Shown: positions 14,601 through 22,904 of the stretch, piece after piece
How positions within the stretch are numbered: the first letter of the stretch is position 1
Layout of the letters: each line of letters starts with the position of its first letter
Source: an uncultured Peptococcaceae bacterium
Lineage (GTDB): Bacteria; Bacillota; Peptococcia; Peptococcales; Peptococcaceae
DNA length: 27,812 nucleotides
Reading direction: 5' to 3'
Assembly: GCA_938044045.1 (NCBI GenBank)
Contig: CALIQN010000009.1
Coordinates: 1 to 27,812, forward strand
Program-made: the position numbers and the translations under genes
The notes under the pieces: model-generated
The model's input: the letters and a program-made list of their open reading frames with translations, nothing else
Database searches by the model: none
Told to the model about the DNA's origin: nothing

Positions 14601-15175
14601 AGGAAGTCTTCATTCATGAGTTCAATTTTTTGAATTTCATGAGATGTACGGAAACCATCGAAGAAATGGATGAATGGTACTCTTGATTTAACGGTTGCTA
14701 ATTGTGCAACACAACCTAGATCCATAACTTGTTGGACGCTAGATGATGCAAGCATTGCATAGCCTGTACCACGGCATGCCATAACGTCTGAATGATCCCC
14801 AAAAATTGATAATGCATGTCCTGCAATTGCACGTGCTGCAACTTGGAAAACACTTGGTAAAAACTCACCTGCAATTTTGTACATAACAGGTAACATCAAA
14901 AGTAGACCTTGAGAAGATGTATAAGTGCTTGTGAATACACCTGCTGCAAGAGAACCATGAACAGCACCTGCTGCACCCGCTTCTGATTCCATTTCGACGA
15001 CTGTAACAGTTTGGTCAAAAAGGTTTTTTCTACCTTGTGCACTCCAAACATCCACCACTTCAGCCATTGGAGATGATGGGGTAATTGGATAGATTGCGGC
15101 AACATCTGTAAATAGATAGGAAACCCAAGCAGCTGCTGTATTCCCATCCATCGTTTTCATTGTTTTTGTGGACAA
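11636..15175 (-). CDS. nifJ: Pyruvate:ferredoxin (flavodoxin) oxidoreductase
   Basis: Homodimeric enzyme of anaerobes converting pyruvate, CoA and oxidised ferredoxin to acetyl-CoA, CO2 and reduced ferredoxin. All domains are fused in 1179 residues. They are the pyruvate/TPP domain with YPITPSSPMAE (29-39), the transketolase-C-like and gamma domains, and a two-cluster ferredoxin domain with C693-x2-C696-x2-C699-x3-C703 and C749-x2-C752-x2-C755-x3-C759. The TPP domain carries the proximal-cluster cysteines C817, C820, C845 and C1078 and the motif GGDGWAYDIGYGG. The start is TTG at 15175: a GGAGGAGGA site lies about eight bases upstream, whereas the first ATG (15160) is too far from it. It has its own promoter and terminator, so it is a single-gene unit, convergent with the tRNA cluster. 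Confidence 0.97.
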   Translation of the reverse strand: MSTKTMKTMDGNTAAAWVSYLFTDVAAIYPITPSSPMAEVVDVWSAQGRKNLFDQTVTVVEMESEAGAAGAVHGSLAAGVFTSTYTSSQGLLLMLPVMYKIAGEFLPSVFQVAARAIAGHALSIFGDHSDVMACRGTGYAMLASSSVQQVMDLGCVAQLATVKSRVPFIHFFDGFRTSHEIQKIELMNEDFLKEQLDEEGVKRFRSSGLNPENPCIKGTNQNPDIFFQQREGGNVFYTNLVDTVVEYMDAISKETGRDYKPFNYYGAENAENIVIAMGSVCDALEEVVDYLNAKGESVGFVNVHLYRPFSKDHFFAVLPKTVKKVAVLDRCKEPGSLAEPLYEDVMSTFYQSDMHPLIVGGRYGLGSKDVTPAQLIAVYENLKQDAPKNNFTVGIVDDVTFTSLEVGAPVVTSPEDCRACKFWGYGSDGTVGANKDAIKIIGDNTDLYAQGYFSYDSKKSGGVTISSLRFGKSKIRSTYQVDQADYVACHKSSYIYNYDVLEGLKPGGTFLLNCTWKKEELEDHIPASMKRYIAENDIQFYIIDAATTAQEIGLGNRTNMVTQSAFFYLNQVIPYEEAVGYLKAAIKKTYGKKGDAIVNMNYEAVDKAIEVLQKIDVPEAWKTATGETGEAKRCSHEPEFIKKIFRPVIAMQGDKLPVSAFVGMEDGRYPSGATKYEKRMPALFAPEWIPENCIQCNQCSLVCPHAVIRPFLLNEEELAQKPENMVTVSAKGKEFANLAFRMQVSPMDCYGCASCVNTCPAKEKALKMVPIEKAVADERDNWIFVTHKVSNKAELTNTKTVKGSQFKLPLLEFSGACAGCGETPYAKLLTQLFGDRMMIANATGCSSIWPAAAPSMAYTTNDRGQGPAWENSLFENNAQFGLGMAVGDRQMKRKLTDLLTAVSEGNYDASLKEAAKNWIEATKVRNVEENNVASDAIVAAVKGSNDALLQEVDKFKDFLKVRSQWIIGGDGWAYDIGYGGLDHVLASGENINVFVFDTEVYSNTGGQASKSTPTAAIAQFAADGKKTNKKDLGMMAASYGNVYVAQIAMGANMNQTLKAIQEAEAYEGPSLIIAYATCINHGIRKGMGISMEHMKDAVECGYWHLWRYNPELAQSGKNPFVLDSKEPNYDKFDDFLKSEVRYTSLAKIKPEEAQQMFDLNRSRSEQRYAQYVRMAKSEE

Positions 15176-15217
15176 TTTTCTTCCTCCTCCATTGAGTTAA
15201 ACTATACCTCTCTGTAC

Positions 15218-15246
15218 ATCTTATCATAACACCCATTGTCTTGCAA
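15218..15246 (-). promoter_or_regulatory. Promoter of nifJ
   Basis: On the minus strand TTGCAA (15246-15241), a 17-bp spacer and TAAGAT (15223-15218). The start near 15211 leaves a leader of about 36 nt containing GGAGGAGGA. Confidence 0.7.
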
Positions 15247-15342
15247 ATTTATTCTGTTTAAAACTGAATCTCTAAAATTAGTTTTTCTTATTAAAAATAT
15301 CGCTTCTTGTTTGTAATACTCTGATAATTTTTCAATAAGTTA

Positions 15343-18300
15343 TTAAAAGAGTGCCAATTGGTTTTTTTCTGGTAAATTTTCTAATACATTCAGTTCACGC
15401 ATCTTATCAATCAATGCACTACCTACCCTTGCGCGCTGACTTAAATCCTCAATAGTGTCAAAGACAAAATCTTCTCTTGCCTTGGCAATCGCTTCTGCCA
15501 TATTTTTACCAAGATTTGGAACACAGACCAAAGGTGGTCTGAGACGATTATTTTCTATAACAAACTTTGTGGCATCTGATTTAAAAATACTAATCGGTAA
15601 AAACTCAAAGCCTCTTGCCGAACACTCCAAAGCCACTTCCAAGACTGGCAACTCCTTGACTTCCTTAGTGGAAATATCCGTCCCTTTTAGATATAGGGCC
15701 TTGATACGCTTAAAAATAGCATCATAACCTTGAATAATCACTTCATAGTCAAAATCCTCTGTTCCACGTACAGTAAAAAAGCTCACATAAAAGGCCAAAG
15801 GATGATTGAGTTTAAACCAAGCAAATTGAAAAGCCATAAAGACATAGGCAACCGCATGAGCTTTAGGAAACAAATACTTAATTTTTTGACAAGATTCCAC
15901 AAACCATTCTGGCACCTTGACTTCTCTCATCGCAACAATATCTTCTTCACTCACACCTCTTCCTTTTCTAACCTTTTCCATAATCTTAAACGCCAAACTA
16001 AAATCCATTCCTTTATGGATTAAATAGGTCATAATATCATCACGAGTAGAAATGGTTTCTTCTACATTGGCAATACCAAGACTAATGAGGTCTTTGGCAT
16101 TATTTAGCCAAACATCCGTCCCATGAGAAAAGCCTGAAATACGCAACAAATCACCAAAGCTCTTTGGCTTAACATCCAGTAACATCTCACGTGTAAACTT
16201 TGTATTAAACTCTGGTATCCCATAGGTACCTACCTTGGTGTTTAATACTTCTTCTCCAATACCTAGTGCCTCAACACTAGAAAAAAGTGATAAGGTCGCC
16301 TTGTCATCAAGGGGAATTTGACGCACATCAACACCTGTCAAATCAGTCAATATCCGTACAATAGTTGGATTATCATGTCCTAAGATATCAAGCTTGACGA
16401 GACGCTCACTAATAGAATGATAGTCAAAATGTGTGGTCACTGTCTCACTTTGGGTATCATTTGCTGGATACTGCAAAGGTGTGAATTGATGGATATCTCT
16501 ATCTTTTGGTAAAACCATCTGACCACCTGGATGTTGGCCTGTACTACGCTTAACGCCGACACAACCATTTTTTAAACGTGAAATTTCTGCACGTTTGTAG
16601 TTTTCGCCCTTTATTTCCGCATATTTTTTAATATAACCAATCGCCGTTTTTTCCGCTATTGTGGTGATCGTGCCAGCACGAAAGACATTATCTACCCCAA
16701 AAAGCTCCTCTGTATAACGATGGGCTTCTGGTTGATAGTCCCCTGAAAAATTGAGGTCAATATCAGGCACCTTATCCCCCTTAAAGCCCATAAAGATTTC
16801 AAAAGGGATATTATAGCCATCTTTTTCTAGTTGATGTCCACAATCTGGACAAACCTTATCAGGCATATCAACCCCAGTATCATAGCTACCATCATCAACA
16901 ATTTCGACATATTGACACTTGGCACATCTATAATGTGGTGGCAAGGCATTCACATCTGTAATACCTGTAAAATACGCCACTATTGATGAGCCAACAGAGC
17001 CTCTGGAGCCTACGACATAACCATCTTCATTGGATTTTTTCACCAATTTATGAGCGATAAGATATAATACGGCAAAGCCATTACCAATAATTGCATTTAA
17101 CTCTTTTGCTACTCTCTCTTCTATGAGCTTTGGCAGTTTGTCACCATAAAGCTCATGTGCCTTGGTCATGGTTAAGCGTTCTATCTCTTCTTCTGCACCA
17201 GTGATATAAGGTTGAGATAAGTCATCAGGTACGGGTTGTAAGGACTCAATCTGTTCAGCCACTTTATTGGTATTTTCCACAACGACTTCATAGGCTGCAG
17301 CTTCCCCTAAATAGGAAAATTCTTCTAGCATTTCTCTAGTCGTTCGATAGTAAAGGGGAGATGGCTGTTCAGAAGTTTTAAAGCCCTTGTTGGACATGAT
17401 AATACTTCTAAAGATAAATTCTTCACGTTTAGCAAAATGGACATCACAGGTTGCCACGACCATTTTACCTAACTCTTGCCCAAGTTGATACAAGCGCTTG
17501 TTGTAGTTGATTAGATCCTCTTTGGACTTCGCCAAACCTTTTTCTATCATAAAGTAGTTATTATCTAGTGGCTGAATTTCAATATAATCGTAAAATTCAG
17601 CTAAAGTTTTCAAGCCTTCACTGTCTTCCGGAGAATGAATCAGATGCTGGAAAAGCTCACCAGCCTCACAAGCACTTCCCACAATAACGCCTTCTCTAGC
17701 GTAGTTTACAAGACGTTTAGGGATTCTTGGTCGCCTTTTATAGTAACGTAAGTGGGACTCTGTCACCATTTTATAGATATTTTCTAAACCTACTTTATTT
17801 TTAGCAAGCAAGATACAGTGATAGTATCTAGGTTTTTGATTGGTTGGGATACTATCATCAAAAATATAAGCTTCCATACCATAGATGATCTTAATCCCAT
17901 ATTTTTTCCCGAGTCCATAGGCCTCTGGAAAGGCTTGGACCACACCATGGTCTGTAATGGCAATTGCACTATGTCCCATCTGACTCGCTAAGGAGACTAA
18001 TTCTTTTAGGCTACTGACCCCATCCATATCACTCATTTGGGTGTGTAAATGAAGCTCCACCCTCTTCTTATCTTCCAAATCTACTCGACATTCGTTTTCC
18101 ATAATATTAATAGCATTTGGCCAGTAGCAATGTTCTCCCGAAAAATTCGCATCATATTTGACACTACCACGTAACAAAAATAGATTATTATCTTTTAAGC
18201 CACTTACAATAGCAGGTGTTTCTTCTTTTTTGCAAAAAATCTTGCAAGTGATACTATCTGTCAAATCTGTTAAATGAAACTGTATGATGTCTTTTTCTTG

Positions 18301-19053
18301 TTTTAACGCAATCACATCTAAATCAAAGATCGAGCCACGCATGATGACATCTTTTTCTTCTTCAGTCACTTCACAAATCTGTCGTGCTGTCCCTAAGATA
18401 CGTTTACCATAAATGATGGTGCTTTTCATCTTAGGTATTGGCGTTTCTCCACATTCGATAGTCGCTTTTTGTACCCTTTGGGCTAACTCAGCAGTAGATT
18501 CAGCCTCTGCACACATATATTTTTTTAAGGTTTTATCAATATGTAGCGCATCAAGTGAAGCCTCTTCATTATATTGAAGAATAATTTCACAATCATGAAA
18601 ACCCACATCTTCTAAAAACCGTCTAAAGTTTATCAGAGAATTTTTCTTTTTTAGACGCTCAAGGATGAACATACTATCAATTTCCAAAGTCAGTCTATTA
18701 TCCTCTACATCTTTTAGAAGGCATTTACTCAACCAAACATCCGTTGTAGGACTCATTTTTTGATAACAGTCCAAAAAGTAGCTCAAAGTGTCTTGATCAA
18801 GTTTTTCTAAGCCAAGAGGTATAAGAACTACCTCATAACCTTGCCCTATTTCTTCTAAAAACTGTTCTTTTATCCTTTGTAACTCACTAAGCGCCGGCAT
18901 TTTGTCAAAATACAATCTTATTTCATAGAGATTCCTAAGCGTATGAAAAGTTATTTCATCTATTAAATTAACCACTTCTAAAATAGAAGTGGTTAATGGT
19001 TTATCTTCTTCAAGATAATCACTATCTTGAAAATATTTTTCTAAAGTACTCAT
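15343..19053 (-). CDS. polC: DNA polymerase III alpha subunit, PolC type, lacking the exonuclease domain
   Basis: Replicative leading-strand polymerase of Gram-positive bacteria. Numbering is from the in-frame GTG at 19062 (1239 residues); the ATG at 19053 is fourth. Order: N-terminal domain (about 1-235), OB fold (about 237-327), PHP domain starting at VELHLHTQMSD (335-345), palm with GSRGSVGSS (685-693), zinc ribbon C713/C716/C738/C741, catalytic PDIDLNFSG (D767, D769), fingers and tandem helix-hairpin-helix, ending in the clamp-binding QLALF. The family is normally about 1440 residues because a DEDDh proofreading exonuclease is inserted after the ..YGIEAN..VDDG.. segment of PHP. Here YGMEAYIFDDSIPTNQK runs straight into PRYYHCILLAKNKVGLENIY, so that insert is missing without a frameshift. 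It is the last gene of the uppS operon; the proS stop overlaps the GTG. Confidence 0.95.
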   Translation of the reverse strand: MSTLEKYFQDSDYLEEDKPLTTSILEVVNLIDEITFHTLRNLYEIRLYFDKMPALSELQRIKEQFLEEIGQGYEVVLIPLGLEKLDQDTLSYFLDCYQKMSPTTDVWLSKCLLKDVEDNRLTLEIDSMFILERLKKKNSLINFRRFLEDVGFHDCEIILQYNEEASLDALHIDKTLKKYMCAEAESTAELAQRVQKATIECGETPIPKMKSTIIYGKRILGTARQICEVTEEEKDVIMRGSIFDLDVIALKQEKDIIQFHLTDLTDSITCKIFCKKEETPAIVSGLKDNNLFLLRGSVKYDANFSGEHCYWPNAINIMENECRVDLEDKKRVELHLHTQMSDMDGVSSLKELVSLASQMGHSAIAITDHGVVQAFPEAYGLGKKYGIKIIYGMEAYIFDDSIPTNQKPRYYHCILLAKNKVGLENIYKMVTESHLRYYKRRPRIPKRLVNYAREGVIVGSACEAGELFQHLIHSPEDSEGLKTLAEFYDYIEIQPLDNNYFMIEKGLAKSKEDLINYNKRLYQLGQELGKMVVATCDVHFAKREEFIFRSIIMSNKGFKTSEQPSPLYYRTTREMLEEFSYLGEAAAYEVVVENTNKVAEQIESLQPVPDDLSQPYITGAEEEIERLTMTKAHELYGDKLPKLIEERVAKELNAIIGNGFAVLYLIAHKLVKKSNEDGYVVGSRGSVGSSIVAYFTGITDVNALPPHYRCAKCQYVEIVDDGSYDTGVDMPDKVCPDCGHQLEKDGYNIPFEIFMGFKGDKVPDIDLNFSGDYQPEAHRYTEELFGVDNVFRAGTITTIAEKTAIGYIKKYAEIKGENYKRAEISRLKNGCVGVKRSTGQHPGGQMVLPKDRDIHQFTPLQYPANDTQSETVTTHFDYHSISERLVKLDILGHDNPTIVRILTDLTGVDVRQIPLDDKATLSLFSSVEALGIGEEVLNTKVGTYGIPEFNTKFTREMLLDVKPKSFGDLLRISGFSHGTDVWLNNAKDLISLGIANVEETISTRDDIMTYLIHKGMDFSLAFKIMEKVRKGRGVSEEDIVAMREVKVPEWFVESCQKIKYLFPKAHAVAYVFMAFQFAWFKLNHPLAFYVSFFTVRGTEDFDYEVIIQGYDAIFKRIKALYLKGTDISTKEVKELPVLEVALECSARGFEFLPISIFKSDATKFVIENNRLRPPLVCVPNLGKNMAEAIAKAREDFVFDTIEDLSQRARVGSALIDKMRELNVLENLPEKNQLALF

Positions 19054-19058
19054 TTTTC

Positions 19059-20759
19059 TCACAGCTTCACTAAATCAAGCACTTTACCATAAGCTTCTTC
19101 AAAAGAAAGAACTTCATGATCTGCCTGATTTCTTAATTTCAGTTCTACTTGTCCATCAACAATACCCTTACCAACTGTGATACGAATAGGGAAACCAATC
19201 AAGTCAGCATCGTTAAATTTGACGCCTGCTCTTTCCTTACGATCATCGAGGATAACTTCTACATTAGCACCTTGCAAATCACGATACAAGCTTTCTGCTT
19301 TTTCGACTTGTAAAGCATCCTTTGTATTTACAATCACAATAACAACATGATAAGGCGCCAAAGCCATTGGCCAAATGATACCCTTCTCATCATAATTTTG
19401 TTCAACAGCTGCTGCCATGGTACGGCTCACACCAATGCCATAACAGCCCATAACAATTGGTTGACTTTTGCCATTTTCATCTAAAATGACTGCCCCTAAG
19501 GCTTCACTGTATTTTGTGCCTAGTTTAAAGACTTGACCAACCTCAATCCCTTTCGTCAAGGCAATAACACCCTCGCCATCTGGGCTAGGTTCGCCCTCTT
19601 CTATCATTCTCAAATCTGCATAGCAAGTAATTTTTGCATCTCTATTGAGACAAACATTCACATAATGGTATTCATCTTCATTGGCACCACACACCAAGTT
19701 TAAACGATCTTCTAACTGCCAATCTGCATAAACTGGAACGGTATCAAGACCTACTGGGCCGAGAGAACCTGGACCTGCTTTAAAGATTTCTTTAATTTCT
19801 TCTTCTGTTGCCATACGCAAATCATTGCATGGATGAACTTTTTGGATTTTAACATCATTGGCTTCATGAGTGCCAAGGGTTAAAACCACAATTGGCTGAT
19901 TGTCTGCCATATAAACCAGTGTTTTGATACACTTTGTGGTCTCAACTTTTAGAAACTCTGCGACTTCTAAAATAGTTTTGGAATCAGGAGTATAGACTTT
20001 TTCTAAGGTGCCTTCTTCTTCCTTTGACAAGCCTGTTGGCTTATTACAAGGTGCGATTTCGATATTAGCAGCATAGTCACTTTCTGTACTATAAGCGATG
20101 GTTGCTTCACCAGTTTCTGCCAAGACCATAAACTCATGAGTATAGCCACCACCGATTTGACCACTATCTGCCACAACTGGTCTAAATGCCAAGCCACAAC
20201 GTGTAAAGATATTGCTATAAGCTTGATACATATCTTGATAACTTTGATCTAAACCTGCTTCATCCAAGTCAAAAGAATATAAATCTTTCATGATAAATTC
20301 ACGACCACGCATAAGACCAAATCTTGGTCTACGTTCATCACGGTATTTATTTTGAATTTGATAAAGTCGCAAAGGTAAAGACTTGTAAGAAGTCACTTCT
20401 TTACGTACGAGGTCGGTGACCACTTCTTCATGGGTAGGCCCTAAGCAAAATGAACGGTTATGTCTATCTGTAAAGCGAATGAGTTCCTCACCATAAACAT
20501 CCCATCGACCTGACTCTTCCCAAAGCTCTGCTGGTTGAGTGATTGGCATCAAAATTTCTTGTCCACCATACTTATCCATTTCTTCTCGAACGATGCGTTC
20601 AATTTTATCTAGTACACGCTTACCTAGTGGCAAATAATTATACATCCCAGCTGCTGTCTTTCTAATAAAGCCTGCTTTCAAAAGCAACTGATGACTTGGA
20701 ATAAGTGCTTCTGATGGCACCTCTCTCAAAGTTGGAATCAAAGCCATTGACATTCTCAT
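19059..20759 (-). CDS. proS: Prolyl-tRNA synthetase (bacterial type)
   Basis: Class II synthetase charging tRNA-Pro, 566 residues. Motif 1 is in the RKTAAGMYNYLPLG region. Motif 2 is RFGLMRGREFIMKDLYSFD (about 140-160). An inserted editing domain (about 225-405) deacylates mis-charged Ala-tRNA-Pro. Motif 3 is CYGIGVSRTMAAAVEQ (about 440-455), followed by the C-terminal anticodon-binding domain. The insertion marks the bacterial rather than the archaeal-like type. ATG 20759 is five bases after the ispG stop, with GAGGAG inside the ispG end as ribosome-binding site. Its stop overlaps the possible GTG start of polC. No T-box is present. Confidence 0.97.
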   Translation of the reverse strand: MRMSMALIPTLREVPSEALIPSHQLLLKAGFIRKTAAGMYNYLPLGKRVLDKIERIVREEMDKYGGQEILMPITQPAELWEESGRWDVYGEELIRFTDRHNRSFCLGPTHEEVVTDLVRKEVTSYKSLPLRLYQIQNKYRDERRPRFGLMRGREFIMKDLYSFDLDEAGLDQSYQDMYQAYSNIFTRCGLAFRPVVADSGQIGGGYTHEFMVLAETGEATIAYSTESDYAANIEIAPCNKPTGLSKEEEGTLEKVYTPDSKTILEVAEFLKVETTKCIKTLVYMADNQPIVVLTLGTHEANDVKIQKVHPCNDLRMATEEEIKEIFKAGPGSLGPVGLDTVPVYADWQLEDRLNLVCGANEDEYHYVNVCLNRDAKITCYADLRMIEEGEPSPDGEGVIALTKGIEVGQVFKLGTKYSEALGAVILDENGKSQPIVMGCYGIGVSRTMAAAVEQNYDEKGIIWPMALAPYHVVIVIVNTKDALQVEKAESLYRDLQGANVEVILDDRKERAGVKFNDADLIGFPIRITVGKGIVDGQVELKLRNQADHEVLSFEEAYGKVLDLVKL

Positions 20760-20763
20760 CTAG

Positions 20764-21828
20764 TTATCTCTCCTCGTTTAATAATTCTTCTAATTCTAAT
20801 TTAAAGGTTTCTAATAACTCTTCTTCTTTTACACGCCTAATAACCTCACCTTTTCTAAAGATGAGCCCTTCACCAAAGGTGCCGGCAATCCCGATATCCG
20901 CTTCTCTCGCCTCACCTGGGCCATTGACGACACAACCCATAACGGCTATTTTTATCGGTTTGGTAATATTTTTAGCAAGGTCTTCTACTGCTTCTACCAA
21001 AGCAACCAAATCTATTTTTGTACGACCACAGGTCGGACAAGAAATAATCTCTACACCATCCTCCCTTAAATGAAGGCTTTTAAGAATTTGCTTACCAACT
21101 TCTACCTCATTTAAAGGATCTCCAGTTAAAGATACACGAATAGTGTCCCCAATACCCTCAGCAAGTAAAGTACCTATTCCTACAGCAGACTTAATCACCC
21201 CGCTCTTGGGACTACCAGCCTCCGTTACACCTAAGTGTATTGGATAAGGTAGTTTTTCACTCACTAGCCTATTGGCTGCTATCATCATCGGAACATTAGA
21301 TGCCTTAAGCGAAAGCACAATATCTCTAAAATCAAGTTGCTCAAAAATCTCAACTTGCTCCACTAAGCTTTCCACTAAAGCTTCAGCAGTTGGTCTTTGA
21401 TACTTTGCCAAAATATCTTTGCGAATAGACCCCGAATTGACGCCAATACGAATCGGAATCTGATAGGCACTCGCCTTTTTTATGACCTGTTCTACCTTGT
21501 CTCTCGAACCAATATTGCCAGGATTGATACGAAGGGCACTGGCACCAGCTTCAATCGCCTCTAATGCTAATCTATAATCAAAGTGAATATCAGCAACAAC
21601 AGGCAAAGGACTTTCTAGACAAATTTTTTTAAAACTTTCAACCGCCTCTTTTTCTGGCAAGGCAACCCTGATAATTTCAATCCCTTCAGTTGCTAGCATC
21701 CTAATTTGCTTTAAGGTTTTTTCAGTGTCTTTTGTATCTGTATTTGTCATCGATTGAAGGGTAACTGGATACTGACTGCCTATACCTACATGACCTACTT
21801 TAAAATTTAAAGTCTCTCTTCTTTTCAT
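20764..21828 (-). CDS. ispG: 4-hydroxy-3-methylbut-2-enyl diphosphate synthase (IspG/GcpE)
   Basis: [4Fe-4S] enzyme of the MEP pathway converting methylerythritol cyclodiphosphate to HMBPP using reduced ferredoxin or flavodoxin. The 354-residue protein has the TIM barrel start (VGHVGIGSQYPVTLQSMTNT), GVNSGSI, GVTEAGSPKSG, and the C-terminal cluster domain with C264 and C267 (ISCPTCGRT), C299 and Glu306 (MGCVVNGPGEA). Eight bases separate it from rseP and five from proS, so it is inside the uppS operon together with dxr of the same pathway. Reduced ferredoxin could come from the nifJ product; that link is inference. Confidence 0.97.
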   Translation of the reverse strand: MKRRETLNFKVGHVGIGSQYPVTLQSMTNTDTKDTEKTLKQIRMLATEGIEIIRVALPEKEAVESFKKICLESPLPVVADIHFDYRLALEAIEAGASALRINPGNIGSRDKVEQVIKKASAYQIPIRIGVNSGSIRKDILAKYQRPTAEALVESLVEQVEIFEQLDFRDIVLSLKASNVPMMIAANRLVSEKLPYPIHLGVTEAGSPKSGVIKSAVGIGTLLAEGIGDTIRVSLTGDPLNEVEVGKQILKSLHLREDGVEIISCPTCGRTKIDLVALVEAVEDLAKNITKPIKIAVMGCVVNGPGEAREADIGIAGTFGEGLIFRKGEVIRRVKEEELLETFKLELEELLNEER

Positions 21829-21836
21829 AGCCTCTC

Positions 21837-22904
21837 CTAGCCTATCCCTGAAATATCGTTAACTGTAACATAAATCATCAATGCCATCAGACAAATAAAG
21901 CCTAAAAAATTAACCAAACCTTCTTTTTTGGAATCAATCGGAATCCCTCTAATACCCTCCAGTATTAAAAATAATATCTTACTACCATCAACCGCAGGAA
22001 TCGGTAGCAAATTCATCAGACCGAGGTTAATTGATAGCATGCTCATAAGAAAAATCAACTCATCAATTCCTCTGTCCAAGCTATTATCAATCACCTTGAC
22101 AATACCAACAGGCCCTGTTAAACCACCTTTCTTATCGGTAATTGAGGTTTTTCCTGAAACCAAATTTTTGACTGCATCATACACAAGTGTTGAAATTCTT
22201 TTGGTCATCTCTAAGCTTGCAGTGACAGCTTTAGGAAAATTTAGTCTTTCCTTATGTACCTCTTGCAAGCGTGTGATCCCCAAATAGTAGTTTTTATTTT
22301 CTTGGTTAAGCTCTGGTACAACGTTTAAGACAAGCAATTTACCATCTCTAGAAACCGTTACTTTACTGCTTTTCCCTTGCGTCTCTTGTAAGGCCTCGGC
22401 AATATCATCCCATGTTTCAATTTTTGTTTGATTTAGGGATACTAAGGTATCACCTTCCTTTAGGCCTGCTTTTTGGGCTGGAGAGTTCTCCGTAATAGAA
22501 GCAACTTTTGGTAAATCACTCGGTACTTCAGTACTTACACCAGAAATCATAAATAATCCTACCATCATAACAATGGCAACAAAAATATTCATAAATGAGC
22601 CTGCGGCTGCAAAGAGCAGACGTGATAAAAGCGGACGATTACCATAGCGACGTGGATCATCTTCATCCAAATCATCCTCATCATCTAAGCCTGTTTGTTC
22701 TCCCGTTACTTGAACATAGCCACCTGCCGGTATCATCCCGATAACATAGGTCGTCTCACCTTTTTTAATACTTGTAATGGCAGGACCCATACCAATAGAA
22801 AATTTTTCTACACGCATATTGGATATTTTAGCCACCATAAAATGTCCAAATTCATGCACTAAAATAACAATACCTAAAACGAATATCGCAATTAATATTC
22901 TCAT
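21837..22904 (-). CDS. rseP: Site-2 intramembrane zinc metalloprotease RseP
   Basis: M50 protease that cuts membrane-spanning substrates such as anti-sigma factors. The 355-residue protein has the zinc motif HEFGH (17-21) in the first membrane helix, a PDZ domain at about 130-190 (NSPAQKAGLKEGDTLVSLN), and the second zinc motif NLLPIPAVDGSKILF near the C-terminus, with at least three more hydrophobic segments. An unusually acidic loop (LDDEDDLDEDD, 73-83) sits between the first two helices. It overlaps the end of dxr by four bases (ATGA), implying coupled translation. The DUF4179 anti-sigma candidate encoded at 2033 is a possible but untested substrate. Confidence 0.95.
   Translation of the reverse strand: MRILIAIFVLGIVILVHEFGHFMVAKISNMRVEKFSIGMGPAITSIKKGETTYVIGMIPAGGYVQVTGEQTGLDDEDDLDEDDPRRYGNRPLLSRLLFAAAGSFMNIFVAIVMMVGLFMISGVSTEVPSDLPKVASITENSPAQKAGLKEGDTLVSLNQTKIETWDDIAEALQETQGKSSKVTVSRDGKLLVLNVVPELNQENKNYYLGITRLQEVHKERLNFPKAVTASLEMTKRISTLVYDAVKNLVSGKTSITDKKGGLTGPVGIVKVIDNSLDRGIDELIFLMSMLSINLGLMNLLPIPAVDGSKILFLILEGIRGIPIDSKKEGLVNFLGFICLMALMIYVTVNDISGIG

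Noticed and set aside
19053..19062. Frameshift between proS and polC
   Set aside because: The overlap is a normal GTGA-type stop/start junction; both proteins have complete ends.
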